From Angiostrongylus vasorum (lineage: Eukaryota; Nematoda; Chromadorea; Rhabditida; Metastrongylidae), in NCBI GenBank assembly GCA_018806985.1, contig JADANN010000361.1, forward strand, positions 1-64,000: a stretch of 64,000 bases of DNA. Reading direction: 5' to 3'. How positions within the stretch are numbered: position 1 is the stretch's first letter; each line of letters begins with the position of its first letter. The notes under the pieces were generated by a model. It was not told the origin of the DNA and did no database searches. It worked only from the letters and a program-made list of their open reading frames with translations. This document shows positions 49,151 through 59,555 of this stretch, piece by piece. Position numbers and translations under genes: made by a program.

Positions 49151-49667
49151 CTAAATACCTTAGAAGAGTGCAGATCACTGTATGTATCTGTGACTGATTC
49201 GTTCATGGCTTTGAAATTAAGTGATATTCCCATTGCGTCGTTCTCATGCCGTCACTGGCCTAGTCACATGCTTCGCCGCTGTCCTGAATGGACCGTACCT
49301 ACAAAAAGTGGGGAGTTGAAAGTGTGCATGTTCGTGAACTCATCCGCTGAACTTTCTGAGGGGACCACTTGATTTCTTTTCTCCTTCGTTCGACTGTCAC
49401 CAGAGTGATCATCCAATGACGAAATATTTGTAGTAGAAGCAATATTTTGTGATTTTTTACCGCTGTGGGGCATCAAACATTACATGGTTTTCACCACTTC
49501 TTTGATGCGATTCATTTCCTGGTGTCCATAATCCACGACAGTTTTTCGGATTTCCCTCTTCGTTCGGCTGCTTCGTGACGATTTTTTTATCTCTGTACGC
49601 TGGTAGAATAGATTTTTTCTTCTCGAATTCACGCACTAGGGCATTTCGTAGTATTCACCACTGGCAG

Positions 49668-49825
49668 TTGCTAGTAGTTATGGATGAGATGTGACCATGC
49701 CCAGAAACGTCTGATTCCAGTTGCATGATCCCAGGAGGTTGGGAGGATTGGATGGCCCGGTGAGGGAGTCAACCAAGGCGCTCCTGCATGTGCTGAGTGC
49801 GCGACTACTGTGCTACTCCCCTTAC
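49668..49825 (-). repeat. tRNA-like SINE head, third type
   Basis: Minus strand GGGGAGTAGCACAGTAGTCG (A box-like), then TTGGTTGACTCCCTCACC (B box-like), then a short body ending near AGACGTTTCTGGGC. Related in layout to SINE1 and SINE2 but not collinear with either. Confidence 0.45.
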
Positions 49826-50460
49826 GTGATTTAAGGTGGTAAAAGTGAACGCTATTGCTTTAGTTACGAGTGAATTCCACGCTTCAAGTAAGGTCCGTCC
49901 AAGTCTTACTTATCCAAAACACATGCTGGTAATTTGCCAGTTTTCGGACGAACTCTACATACCGTTTTTTCCGTAACCATAGAGCTGATGTTATGTTCAT
50001 GCAGAAATTGGTGAACGTTTTGATTAATGGGTCCAGGAGACAAGGTCATACCTTCTAGAAAGTTATCATCAGCGATTTCTACAGCAAGATTCGCTTTGGG
50101 AGAACATCTGAGAACCCTGTGCCTAATCTATGCACTGCGATAAAATTACCAAGATGAGACGCTGTTTCTGTTCATTACAGACAACGTCATGTACAAATAA
50201 CTCTGTGCTTCAAAAAGCCGCCTGTAGGGGATTAAACGTGGGAGTCTTGAACTGGAAAGTACCTTAACGACGAAGACCATGTCACAGTAAATGCAAGGTT
50301 TCACTTGACCAACATCACTATTTTCCCTAAAGTTCTACATAGCATCAGACCATCGCGTGTTTCGCTCAATATTCCTTCTTTTTTCGCTGAAAAGTGAGAA
50401 GTCGCATTTTACTCCAAAATAATTATAAATTGAGACGCTTAGTAGTTTTCGGGCGGATTT

Positions 50461-51200
50461 GTGGGTACCGTTATCGAAAATATCGATGGGGGATACGAGC
50501 GTTTATCGAACGATTTCGTAACAGTGCTAAACAGCAGTGAGTTTGAAAATCACCAAGGGACATCTTTAATGGGAATCGCTGGAGTTGATACACCTATGAT
50601 GAACGGACCGCAATCAAGCAATGTAACTTACGCCCAAACATGTAGTGCTCTGCAGAGAAATTATGTATGAGGATCTTAATGGAAGAACAAATGCGATACA
50701 GGCTAAAAGTGCAGGGTTTGAGTACAGAACCCGCATCTCTAGCTGGGCCTTGCCAATTTCAGAACCAAGGTGATCGTACTGCTGCAGATGGATATGTCAC
50801 TGTTTCCAGAAAGGCGACAGAGATTGTCGCCATGTAGGGATGGCCATGTCCTGCGAACTTTCCTTGCTTTCCACATTTCACATGGTTCGATCTCCTTAGT
50901 GAGGAGGAGGAAAGAAATAGATCACTCCCTTCCCTTGGCATCAAACCTGAACATCAAAGGAGACCGTCGTTGTTTTTTAGTTTGACTACTACTCCATTCT
51001 TCGCTTGTTAGATGTGGTGTTCTCAGCGATGGGAAACCAGCATGAATTGTTGCACCAAAGATGAGTTCTATACAACATCAGCTAGGAGATTTCTTTATGT
51101 AGTGTACAGAATCTCTTCTCGATTCGTTCCCAGCAGGATTAACAAATCATTCGACGAAGGACGGCCGTCATTTTCTTTGAACTTATCTACATTGTTATAA
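50461..51200 (+). pseudogene. cluster of broken ORFs, possibly a decayed element gene
   Basis: A 69-codon frame from 50461 (GTVIENIDGGYERLSNDFVT, later NVTYAQTCSALQRN) is followed by more open pieces in other frames up to 51200, such as DGYVTVSRKATEIV and WALPISEPR. The run of protein-like pieces interrupted by stops suggests an eroded coding region. It has no motif by which to assign a family, and no clear splice sites. Confidence 0.25.
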
Positions 51201-51389
51201 CAGTTGTTAATGCATTATGAGACTTCAAGAGAAGGTCGGATTAAGAAAATGCTACTGGTGTCCTCAGTGTTCTTTACGAATAAAGTGACTGTGAATAATT
51301 GGCGAGGAATAAGCCGATGTCCATGTAGCAGATAGTGTTAAAACTTCACAGTTTATTCATATGTACTATTATATGTACTTCATATACAT

Positions 51390-51666
51390 AAAAAATGATA
51401 AACGATAAAGCTCTCGGCGTTGATCATTCCATGAGGGATGTGCCATGCATTTAGCTTCATTAAGTTTGGAGGTGATTGGATGCATCTCTGGCCTTTACAA
51501 TGACTCGAGGTGGCCTATCGTTGTATCGAGCCAGTGCTGCTATCCTCCCAGACAAGTCTGGTATCAATCTGCTGACGCCGGAGGGATGGAAGACTTGGTG
51601 GGCCATGGGTGCTAGGATAGATTCCACGTGTGTGCTACAGGGCGCCTCCGACCACTGCGCCACACT
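51390..51666 (-). repeat. SINE1 copy 17
   Basis: Minus-strand copy; tail GATAAACGATAAAGCTCTCG at the left, head CCGACCACTGCGCCACACTA at the right. Confidence 0.85.
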
Positions 51667-51832
51667 AACATATGAACACGAAAAGAAAACACAAAAATAG
51701 TAGATACCGAGTCGTGACTAGTATCACGCAAAGGATATGGAAGGCACTGACATTCTCGTGCGGATAGACTAATAATATTCGCTGTTTTTTCTTCAATGAG
51801 CGAACATGATGCTTGTATTTGGTATTGCAGAT

Positions 51833-51985
51833 CGTATGCCAATTTGAACTTTCCGGAAAGCGAAACCGCCGAAGCGTCAACTATTGTATGCTAAAAAATT
51901 CTTTGATACCAATTTGCTTATCGCAGAAAGACAGTGGATTATCAATCAATGTCGAGGTTAATAGGAAGTCGGTCATGGGAATTGC
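51833..51985 (+). repeat. short Penelope-type terminal repeat copy
   Basis: GCGAAACCGCCGAAGCGTCA, then CAATGTCGAGGTTAATAGGA, the same terminal string as at 20550 and 55122. Confidence 0.5.
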
Positions 51986-52454
51986 TGCATGAAGAGTAGT
52001 ATTAATTTCGCAGCAAGCGTCATCGTCATCGGAAGTCAAGCTGAAAGCAACTACTTTGGGTGTGCATTGCTTGAAGTGATTTCTAATCCGAAGGGCGAAA
52101 TATGCATTGGCTAGTCCATATGGGATTGTGACCTCAAACTTGGATAGTCAACGCAACTATTGCTTATATGGATAGCATGCTCAACAAATCGAGCCTATTT
52201 TATGGGATATAGCAATAGGAAGGAGATGGGGGATAGTGCGAATAGTGCGTAGGTGAATAGAGTAACGCTACTTTTGCTTGAGATTGGAGTAAATGAAGAT
52301 AAAGGCACTGTGGCATGTCAACTTGCCATGCTTGGAGCGCATAGCTAGGTCACGATATGGGGAAAGAGAGAAAACTTGATTACGTAATGCATTTACTGTC
52401 AAATCGTATGCATGAAACAATGTATGACTAATATGAGAAATGTGCAGCAAGAAA

Positions 52455-52838
52455 TTCCTCCCGACGGTTTACTGCATCATGGTGGCTGCGAGATGTTCGT
52501 TGGTGTCGTGCTGCGATGTCCAGCGGGGTGTTCATCCTCCCAGGATATCCTCCCTAAATTGAGAAAGAGTCGGACGTTTCCATTCCGAAGCCAAGCTAAG
52601 CGTAAACAATTACTAGGGATCCTCACCGTCGTGATATCAAACTAGTCGCTTGGTGGCTAACCTCCATCTGATCCACCAGGGCGGTGACTGCCTGGGGTGG
52701 TGGCGACCTGAAGAAGGCTTCGGCTATGCTGACCTTCGGAGTCCAAGGAACCACAATAACTAGACCAGCAAATCCCTGGAGAACGGAGATTGTGTTGGGG
52801 CCGGCGCAACCAGTGAAGACGGGCCATCCAACTAATCA
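52455..52838 (+). repeat. family B repeat, full
   Basis: Runs from TCCTCCCGACGGTTTACTGC to AAGACGGGCCATCCAACTAA. More diverged than the 27280 copy. Confidence 0.78.
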
Positions 52839-53884
52839 CGTAGTATAATAAGTGTATAACACATTTTAAAATTAGTATGGGTGTATTTGCAAAAGTGGGT
52901 TTTCTTTAATATCAGTATGTAAGAGCTATCAATGCCTTAGTCTGTGACAACAGAACGACTAGAATCGATGCGCTTTTCAAGATGATATTATCGCTGTAAC
53001 TTCAGTTAGGATAAAGGTATTTAGCAGTCTGTTACATCCTGTAATGACCTACGTCCTTATTTTTCACTGATGGATGAGCCCCTTTGTTCAACTGCGATCT
53101 ACATTGTGAGAAGAGAAGGTTCATCATAACAGAGTCACCCAAGCTGTTAACGGTTTCTACATTTCTACTCGGAAGCGTAGATAAGAGTGCACCTATGTCT
53201 AAGTAGAGTTAGGAGAGCCACACGTAGCTTTTTCTCCCCAAAAACGATCAAAATAGAGGGCCTGGTACAAGAAGTGTGGTGTCCTTCGAGTAAACGGAGT
53301 CACCCAAACGGTGTGAAACAAAACTGAATGAAGATTTTACTGGTGCCCTCACGAGTTACTCGATTATTACCGAGATCTTAGACGATAACGGATAGCAAAT
53401 TGCTAGATCATTAGAAACCAAGTCATTAATGTGTTCAATAATGCCCAAAGCATCCTATTAGTCTCGGCCTGATAAATACGTTGTTGTGTTGTCCAGCGGA
53501 CACGATATTGTTTACATACAAACTATTCAACAGTGGCTAATATTCTGGTTGTTTGGCCTTCGTCAGCGCATGAAAAGCTCAAATTAGTTCGCAATCTACT
53601 AGGCCGAACACTTTTGTGACTTTATGAGAAAATCTACCACTTCAATTTCAATTTTATAGGAAGGCGTGGAGCGCAGCTTCTTCCAAACACTCGTCGTTTT
53701 ATTCCTTTCTTTTTCTAACTTTCAAGTTGTCGGTGGAGACAAGTCGCACAGAATTTTACGTGGGTGAGGAACGTGAACAACCCATATAGGAACTATTCTC
53801 CAAATCTACATTAATGTATGTTTCCTATTCACCTGTTACTATCTTAATCATCACATGCCTTTGTTGCGCAGAATAAGAGCAGAC
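52839..53884. other. spacer without recognised features
   Basis: Nothing supported between family B and the mariner fragment. Confidence 0.45.
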
Positions 53885-54250
53885 GATGCTACAAAACAGC
53901 GATCTTCTTGATTATCGTTTAAATCGTGCGGCACCCACTTGTCGAGTTTTTTCGTCTGCTTACGCGAGTTATTCTGCAAACTCTCGAACAGTTGTTCGCG
54001 TGTTTGCTTCCACCTGTGCCCTCAGTTCGTCGTCGTCATTTTCGTTGGGACGTCCGCGGCTTTCCTTATCCTCGAGGTCGAAATCACCAGATTGGAATTT
54101 CCGAAACAGTGTTCGCAGTGTTGATTCACCAACACTACCTTCACCCCAAATTTCATTAATGTTTCAAGCCATTTCTGCTGCACTACGACCGAGTTTGAAC
54201 TGATAATAAAAAAATTAGACGAGCATTAGTTTCGACATCTAAAATTACAA
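53885..54250 (-). pseudogene. mariner transposase N-terminal fragment
   Basis: Reading the minus strand gives FKLGRSAAEMARNINEIWGE, TLRTLFRKFQSGDFDLEDKE and ELRAQVEANTRTTVRELAE, which is the paired helix-turn-helix DNA-binding half of a mariner transposase. It is better preserved than the other two relics but ends before the catalytic core. It is distinct from both, so three separate mariner lineages are represented in the window. Confidence 0.85.
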
Positions 54251-54372
54251 AGCTCCAAATTGGTAAAAATATTTAACTTTTCACAAAGTTTCAAAACATG
54301 GTTAGAGAAAGTGCAAAACCAGCTTTTCAGAGATCTATGATATTGCAAGGTACAAAAAGTATTTTTTAAACC

Positions 54373-55100
54373 GACCGTCATTTAACCTCGCTACTATAAT
54401 AATCAACATGTTTTATATTGTTGAGCTCACACGAGGTTGACCGAGATGTTTATTCGGCTAACGTTTCGACGTCTTCATCTCCATCAGGGCCGACGATCCT
54501 TGTCGATGGTCCACAGTTGTTCCTCTTCTCGATGTGGCATCTTCGCCTAGCATCGAACCAGATCTTCCTCAATTGTGCACCTCGAATGAGCCAGACTCAC
54601 GAGGCATGCTCTCTTATGCAGGGGCGGTTGTTGTTGATATGATTATCATTTGATAATAAGTTGTTTTTCAACGGATAATCCATCCTGCAGTAGTCGGTAG
54701 CTAGCACATGGCGAACAGCAAAACAATATTTTTGTTTCAAAGAGCGTCGCCGGGTGAGTATGGCTCATTCGAGATGTTCAACTGAGGAATATCCGATTCA
54801 ATGCGAGATGAAGACGCCACATCGAGAAAAGCAACAACTGCGGACCATCGAGAAGGATCGTCAGCTCTGATCAAGATGAAGACGTCGAAACGTTAGCTGA
54901 ATAAACATCTCTGTCAACCTCGTGTAAGCTCAACAATATAAACGCATGTTGAATATAACAGTTCCGAGGTTGAATGACGGTGGGTTTCAAAATTATTGTT
55001 TTACTATTAGCCATGTCCTAGCTAACAAAATACCGACTACTGCAGGGTGGATTATCCATTGCAAAACAAATTATTATCAGCGGATGATCATTTCAACAAC
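54373..55100. repeat. foldback element with nested inverted repeats
   Basis: Arms at about 54373-54625 and 54745-54981 are inverted copies (CACACGAGGTTGACCGAGAT against TCTCTGTCAACCTCGTGTAA). A second inverted pair, 54635-54711 and 55012-55095 (CCTGCAGTAGTCGGTAGCTA against CCGACTACTGCAGG), overlaps it. Each arm carries a GACGTCGAAACGTTAGC hairpin. Confidence 0.85.
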
Positions 55101-55128
55101 TCAAAAGACCGACTTTCTATAAACCTCG

Positions 55129-55925
55129 GCATAGATAGTTGATACATTTATTTATGTGATCTTATAAACTGATCTTCTTTAGCTGATCCGAGGTTGGTAT
55201 AGGTGTTCGTTGACGTTGTCGTTGTTGTTGGTGTTGTTCGTCGATGGCTGACGTCTCGGCGATTTCGCCTTCCTCAGAGCCTGGACGTATTTTTATATTA
55301 TAATACTTTAGCTATTCGGTGTAGAAGGCTCAAGTATTAATGAAGAACAAAGTTTTAAATAGATGGTGGGTTAGGATGCTACGGTCATACTGAAAGGCTA
55401 CTCACCGTGATGTAACGAGTGGGACTGGCCCACGCATTGTTCACGTGGGGTCGCGAGCACACACACATCGGGGTCAAAATATTATTTTGAAATAGGTCGC
55501 CAGGTCACGTGTGATAGTGAGGCATTCGTCTTTCCGGTTCATCTTTGGATTTTTGAAATTTATCCAAAACGCTTCAAGAGTTTTGCGCGTTGATGTTTTC
55601 GACTCCTGCGCTAGAAGCCGTACAGTCCCACTCGTTACATCACGGTGAGTAGCCTTTCAGTATGACCGTAGCATCCTAACCCACCATCTATTTAAAACTT
55701 TGATCTTCATTAGTATTTTAGCCTTTTTCCAGCGAATAATTAAAGTATTTTAATATAAAATACGTCCAGGCTCTGAGGAAGGCGAAATCGCCGAAACGTC
55801 AGCCATCGACCAACAACACCAACAACAACGATAACGTCAACGAACACCTATACCAACCTCAGATCAGCTAAAGAAGATCAGTTTATAAGATCACATAAAT
55901 AAACATTTCAACAACAACCGCCCTG
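55129..55925. mobile_element. Penelope-like remnant between long inverted terminal repeats
   Basis: Arms at about 55139-55438 and 55619-55918 are nearly exact inverted copies about 300 bases long. The middle, on the minus strand, reads AQESKTSTRKTLEAFWINFK, which matches the C-terminal end of the Penelope-type endonuclease region at 6730-6800. So this is a 3' piece of the same element family in which the terminal repeats point in opposite directions. Confidence 0.75.
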
Positions 55926-56040
55926 CGTGAGAGAGCGCCGCCGATGGCTCATTCAAGATACTCAACTGAGGAAGATCCGGTTCTATGCGAGACGAAGACG
56001 CCACATCGAGAAGAGAAAGAATATTTTGTTGGTAAAAAAA
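55926..56040 (+). repeat. arm fragment of the 54.4-kb foldback family
   Basis: GATGGCTCATTCAAGATACT and GAAGACGCCACATCGAGAAG match the 54745-54850 arm. Confidence 0.65.
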
Positions 56041-56254
56041 TACATCAGAACAATAAATATTTTAAAGCTCTCATTTGTTTCTCAACAACTTAATATTTTT
56101 TGGCGAACTGGTATCGCTTGTCCCAGGAATCCTCTTCATTCTATCTCAGTTCCGTTGAAAGCCTTCTTTAAGCGAAGGAAATTGAAAGATAGTCGTGTTG
56201 ATATGGTCCATCGTAGCAAATCCTTTTTGAAACGACCTGTAAAATCAGCAAATC

Positions 56255-57050
56255 ATAACTCTAGTGAAGAGTTTATAGGCAAAACAGAGTAGGCTATTGC
56301 GTTATTATTACCGATGTCGTGAAGCTGTCTCTTTTTGAACATTAACACAGTCTTGATGGTTTTCCTTTGGATGCAAACATTGCCTTCTGACAGATAAGGT
56401 AGGAAAAGCGGAGCCGCTGTGTTGGTGAAGGATTGTGGAAGGTTCTTCATGTGTTTGGCTCTTACCTATCAAAATCAGGAATCGTTTGATTATTCACCGA
56501 CGAACTAACATGTAGGAATTCGGGAAGGAAAATGGGTCGAGTGACTTATTTATCTTCTTTAATTTTAAGTGTAGGCGGAAGGAGGTAATGTTAAAGAGAT
56601 GCATTAGTGGACAATTTCCTCTGTTATCTTTCAGAGTTCTATATTGGCGTCAGAGTGCAATCATCACGGTCGGTCTTGTATTAATTAGAGAAGTGTAATA
56701 ATTAGAGAAGTTTCGGCGGGCTTTGCATATGCTCTTCCCGGCCTCTACGGCTTCAGCTATTTCTGCTGCTCTTCTCTCCTTTAAAATTTCTTTTTACCGC
56801 CTTTCTGCTGGACTTTACAAGTTTGGACTTAAGATGAAGACGGCGTGCGACTACGGCTGACTACGGTTCGTGCGATTCCACGTTGGCATATTATCATGGA
56901 TGTTTCTGAAGGCAGGCGCTTTTTTTTGAACTTCGAACTCTCGTCCTCCATAACACTTCCTTGAAAATGTTGAAGAAGCTGCTCGTATTCCCTATAAATG
57001 TTGTCGACAACGATGTTTCTCGAACAGCCGCAAAATGATCCTAATAAGTC
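56255..57050 (-). pseudogene. old RTE fragment (linker and RT fingers)
   Basis: Minus strand: a block like CELRLIRIILRLFEKH around 57040-57000, a basic helix region near 56770, and KNLPQSFTNTAAPLFLPYLS then KTVLMFKKRQLHDIGNN at 56450-56300, collinear with the RTE linker and RT fingers. Heavily mutated. Its 5' side is cut by the tail of the younger RTE copy that starts at 57050. Confidence 0.7.
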
Positions 57051-57970
57051 TCAATTCACAGTACCACCTGTATCACCTGCTCCCGTTGATCGTCGAGTGA
57101 CTCGAGCGGGCGCCAGTAAACCTTCCATTTATCCCCTGCCGCGTGCAAGAGTAGCCCAGTGGGTTCTGCTCGCTCTAGGGACTCATCGAGCATCATATCT
57201 TTCTTCTAGGCTCTTCGTGAAGAACTCTGACCATCGGGTCGGTGGTCTTCCTGCAGTACGTTTGACATCCCGAGGGAATCCAATCACTAACAGCTTTTGT
57301 CCACCGGTTGCCATTCATTCGCATTACGTGCTCCCGTCCCACCTTATCTTCGACTATTTGGCGTACAGAACGGTGTCTTTGATTTTTTGATCGTTGACGC
57401 AGGTCGGAGCTTCGGATCCCATCCCTTACTGGTGTTAAACGGGATATTCCTAGCATCGTCCTTTCCACTGTGCGTTCGATAACGCTGATTGATCTTTTAT
57501 CCTGCTTACGCAGCGACGAGGTTTATGACGCATACGTTAGGGGCAGGAAGTACCGTTGAGTCGAAAAGGTGGGCATAGAGTCGGGTGTTCTTTGTTCTCT
57601 TCACTACATCCTCGATGCTCTTGAAATCTCCCAAACCGATCGCTTCCTTCTCTCAGCTCTGGAGCTAGGTCGTTCAACATGTTGATTTCTCGACCTAGAT
57701 AGGCATAACTGGAGCATTCGGAGATATTCGTTCCATTGATCGTGAATGGAGCATACGAAACCAATCCGTTCTTCATGAACATCGTTTTTGTGAGATTTCG
57801 TCCAAGATCAATACTTCCACAGGCTTTTATCAAAGTCGGTAGGCATATGTTCCGCTTGGCTAATGTTTGGTGTTGTAAGGACGATGTCATCAACATAGTG
57901 AAGATGATGTAAGTGCCGAACATCGATTTTAACTGCCATATTATCCCATTCCAATGTTCTCAAGACGTTC
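57050..57970 (-). mobile_element. RTE 3' half inserted into older repeats
   Basis: Minus strand from 57970: LRTLEWDNMAVKIDV, HYVDDIVLTTPNISQAE (YVDD catalytic motif), NGTNISECSSYAYLGREINM, then the C-terminal region (ERTMLGISRLTPVRDGIRSS) and a tail with GATACAGGT repeats near 57060. It is 5'-truncated in the RT palm. Its 3' side joins the older RTE fragment and its 5' side joins a partial family B copy, so it is a nested insertion. One frameshift near 57610. Confidence 0.85.
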
Positions 57971-57974
57971 TGGT

Positions 57975-58135
57975 GATATTGGTTTACTTTTAGCTGGGCT
58001 TCCTGCGTCGGACTCCTTCTCAGCTGGGGAGACCCTCCTGAGAGATGATCCCCCGCTGTACGTCGCGGCCTGACGCCCAGAACAGCTCCGAGCCACGATG
58101 AGGCTGTAAACCGTTGCGAGAAATAGTACCCACAT
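57975..58135 (-). repeat. family B repeat, 5' part cut by RTE
   Basis: The first 160 bases of family B on the minus strand. The copy is broken where the truncated RTE element begins (about 57970). Confidence 0.75.
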
Positions 58136-58211
58136 CTCAAAACGGAAACCGATAGATCTTTTTATTTAGTCGACATGTGTCGCTTCCAAAGAATATATCT
58201 TTTTCTAGTGC

Positions 58212-58542
58212 TTAACTGTTCGTCTCGTTCACAACTAGATCCGAAATATGTTTACCATGAACACCTTCCTTCGCTTCTTCAACCAACTTTTTCCATACTC
58301 TTCGAAGGAACGCGGGAGGTCACATCTTGTCTTCCACATCTCTAGCTGCTTCTTTGCTGCTTTCCATAAGACGTCCACATATTTTCAGCACTTTTCGATA
58401 TTTTAAACCTTTATAGCGAAGGAATACGTAAAGTTCTTTCCACATGTTGTTTTACGACAAACTCTGAAATACTCAAGTCCTCAGCTCGCCGAAAATTATC
58501 GGGAGCTACCAAAAAATCAGCATCGCCCACTATTTCAACCAT
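58212..58542 (-). pseudogene. broken ORF, unknown origin
   Basis: From ATG at 58542 the frame reads MVEIVGDADFLVAPDNFRRA and on to VVKQHV. It then continues one frame over (WKELYVFLRYKGLKYRKV), meets one TGA near 58320, and runs on in the same frame (FLRRVWKKLVEEAKEGVHGK) to TAA at 58212. The long low-stop continuation after a single shift suggests a once-intact coding exon or transposon gene with one frameshift and one nonsense change. It lies beside family B and RTE sequence on the same strand. I do not recognise the product. Confidence 0.4.
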
Positions 58543-58605
58543 AGAAAATTCGATTTTTTTGATCATTATTTAATGTTTTTCAATGTCCAATTGTTATAAT
58601 GGGTC

Positions 58606-58890
58606 ACAACTAGCGTGTGCTGCAATGGATAGAAGTTAATACACACTTTTTCCAAAGCTCATAGCTCGTACCGGTGGTAGCCAAGCCCTCCATCCCTCTG
58701 GGGGTCGGCAAATTGGTACCAGACATTGTCTGACAGAATAGCAGCACAGACTTGATTCATCGGCTGGCCACTATAGGTCTTTATATAGGACGGATATGAA
58801 TTTCTTCATCTGTGCAATATTTAATGAAGTCGAATGTGTGGCGCATCCCTCAAAGTTTATTAACGCCGAGAGGCTCATCCTCTCGCCCTT
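58606..58890 (+). repeat. SINE1 copy 18, degraded head
   Basis: Head largely eroded; body from CCAAGCCCTCCATCCCTCTG to ATTTAATGAAGTCGAATG, tail TCATCCTCTCGCCCTTTATT. Confidence 0.75.
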
Positions 58891-58992
58891 TATTAAATGT
58901 TCGCAAAAACAGAAGGCTGAAGTCATGTTAAATTTTTTATTCTATGTAGTGCTTCTTATGATTAGGACCTTTCGTCGCATTCGCTTATAAAA

Positions 58993-59180
58993 GGCCATCA
59001 CCAAGTAAGTGTGCCTCATTCGAGAGAGTGCGGTGAAGAAGACACAATTCGATGCGAAGGCGAAGACATCACATTGAGACGAAGAAGAACGGTGGACTAT
59101 CGACTCTGATAAAGATGGAAACGTCGAAACGTTAGTCGAAAATAAATATCTTTATCAACCCTGCGTAAGCTTATCAAAGG
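58993..59180 (+). repeat. single-arm copy of the 54.4-kb foldback family
   Basis: GTGCCTCATTCGAGAGAGTG, the hairpin AACGTCGAAACGTTAG, and TATCAACCCTGCGTAAGC match one arm in order. Confidence 0.7.
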
Positions 59181-59555
59181 GAAGAATACACGTTGATTAG
59201 TAATGCGAAGTTAAAGGAAAGTCGGTTTTGAAATAACGAAGCTTTGTTTAAACGCTTCCTTTCCGTCAGTGTAAACTGCCTGGATTCCTCAACAGTGAAC
59301 AAACACCTTTTTTTTCCAAAAGTATTCGTGCCAAAAGCATGCTCTTTTTCCCAGCTAAAAGGATAGTGTCAGCATACGGCGCAATTTTCCTTATTTAACG
59401 CTTAACAAAAAGGAGTGTGCATTCAAATAGGAGATAACTTCAGTGATTTCGGTGTTCTTTCAGCGGAAATCATTGACCAATTACCTGATGTTTACTATTC
59501 GTAACCTATTTGCTTGCTACGGACGCGACATCCTAGTGCTTCTGTAGCTCGGCAG

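Noticed and set aside
53886..54203. 105-codon plus-strand ORF
   Set aside because: Shadow of the mariner fragment, which reads on the minus strand.
54373..55925. CRISPR array
   Set aside because: Repeats are long inverted arms with no regular spacers, in a eukaryotic genome.
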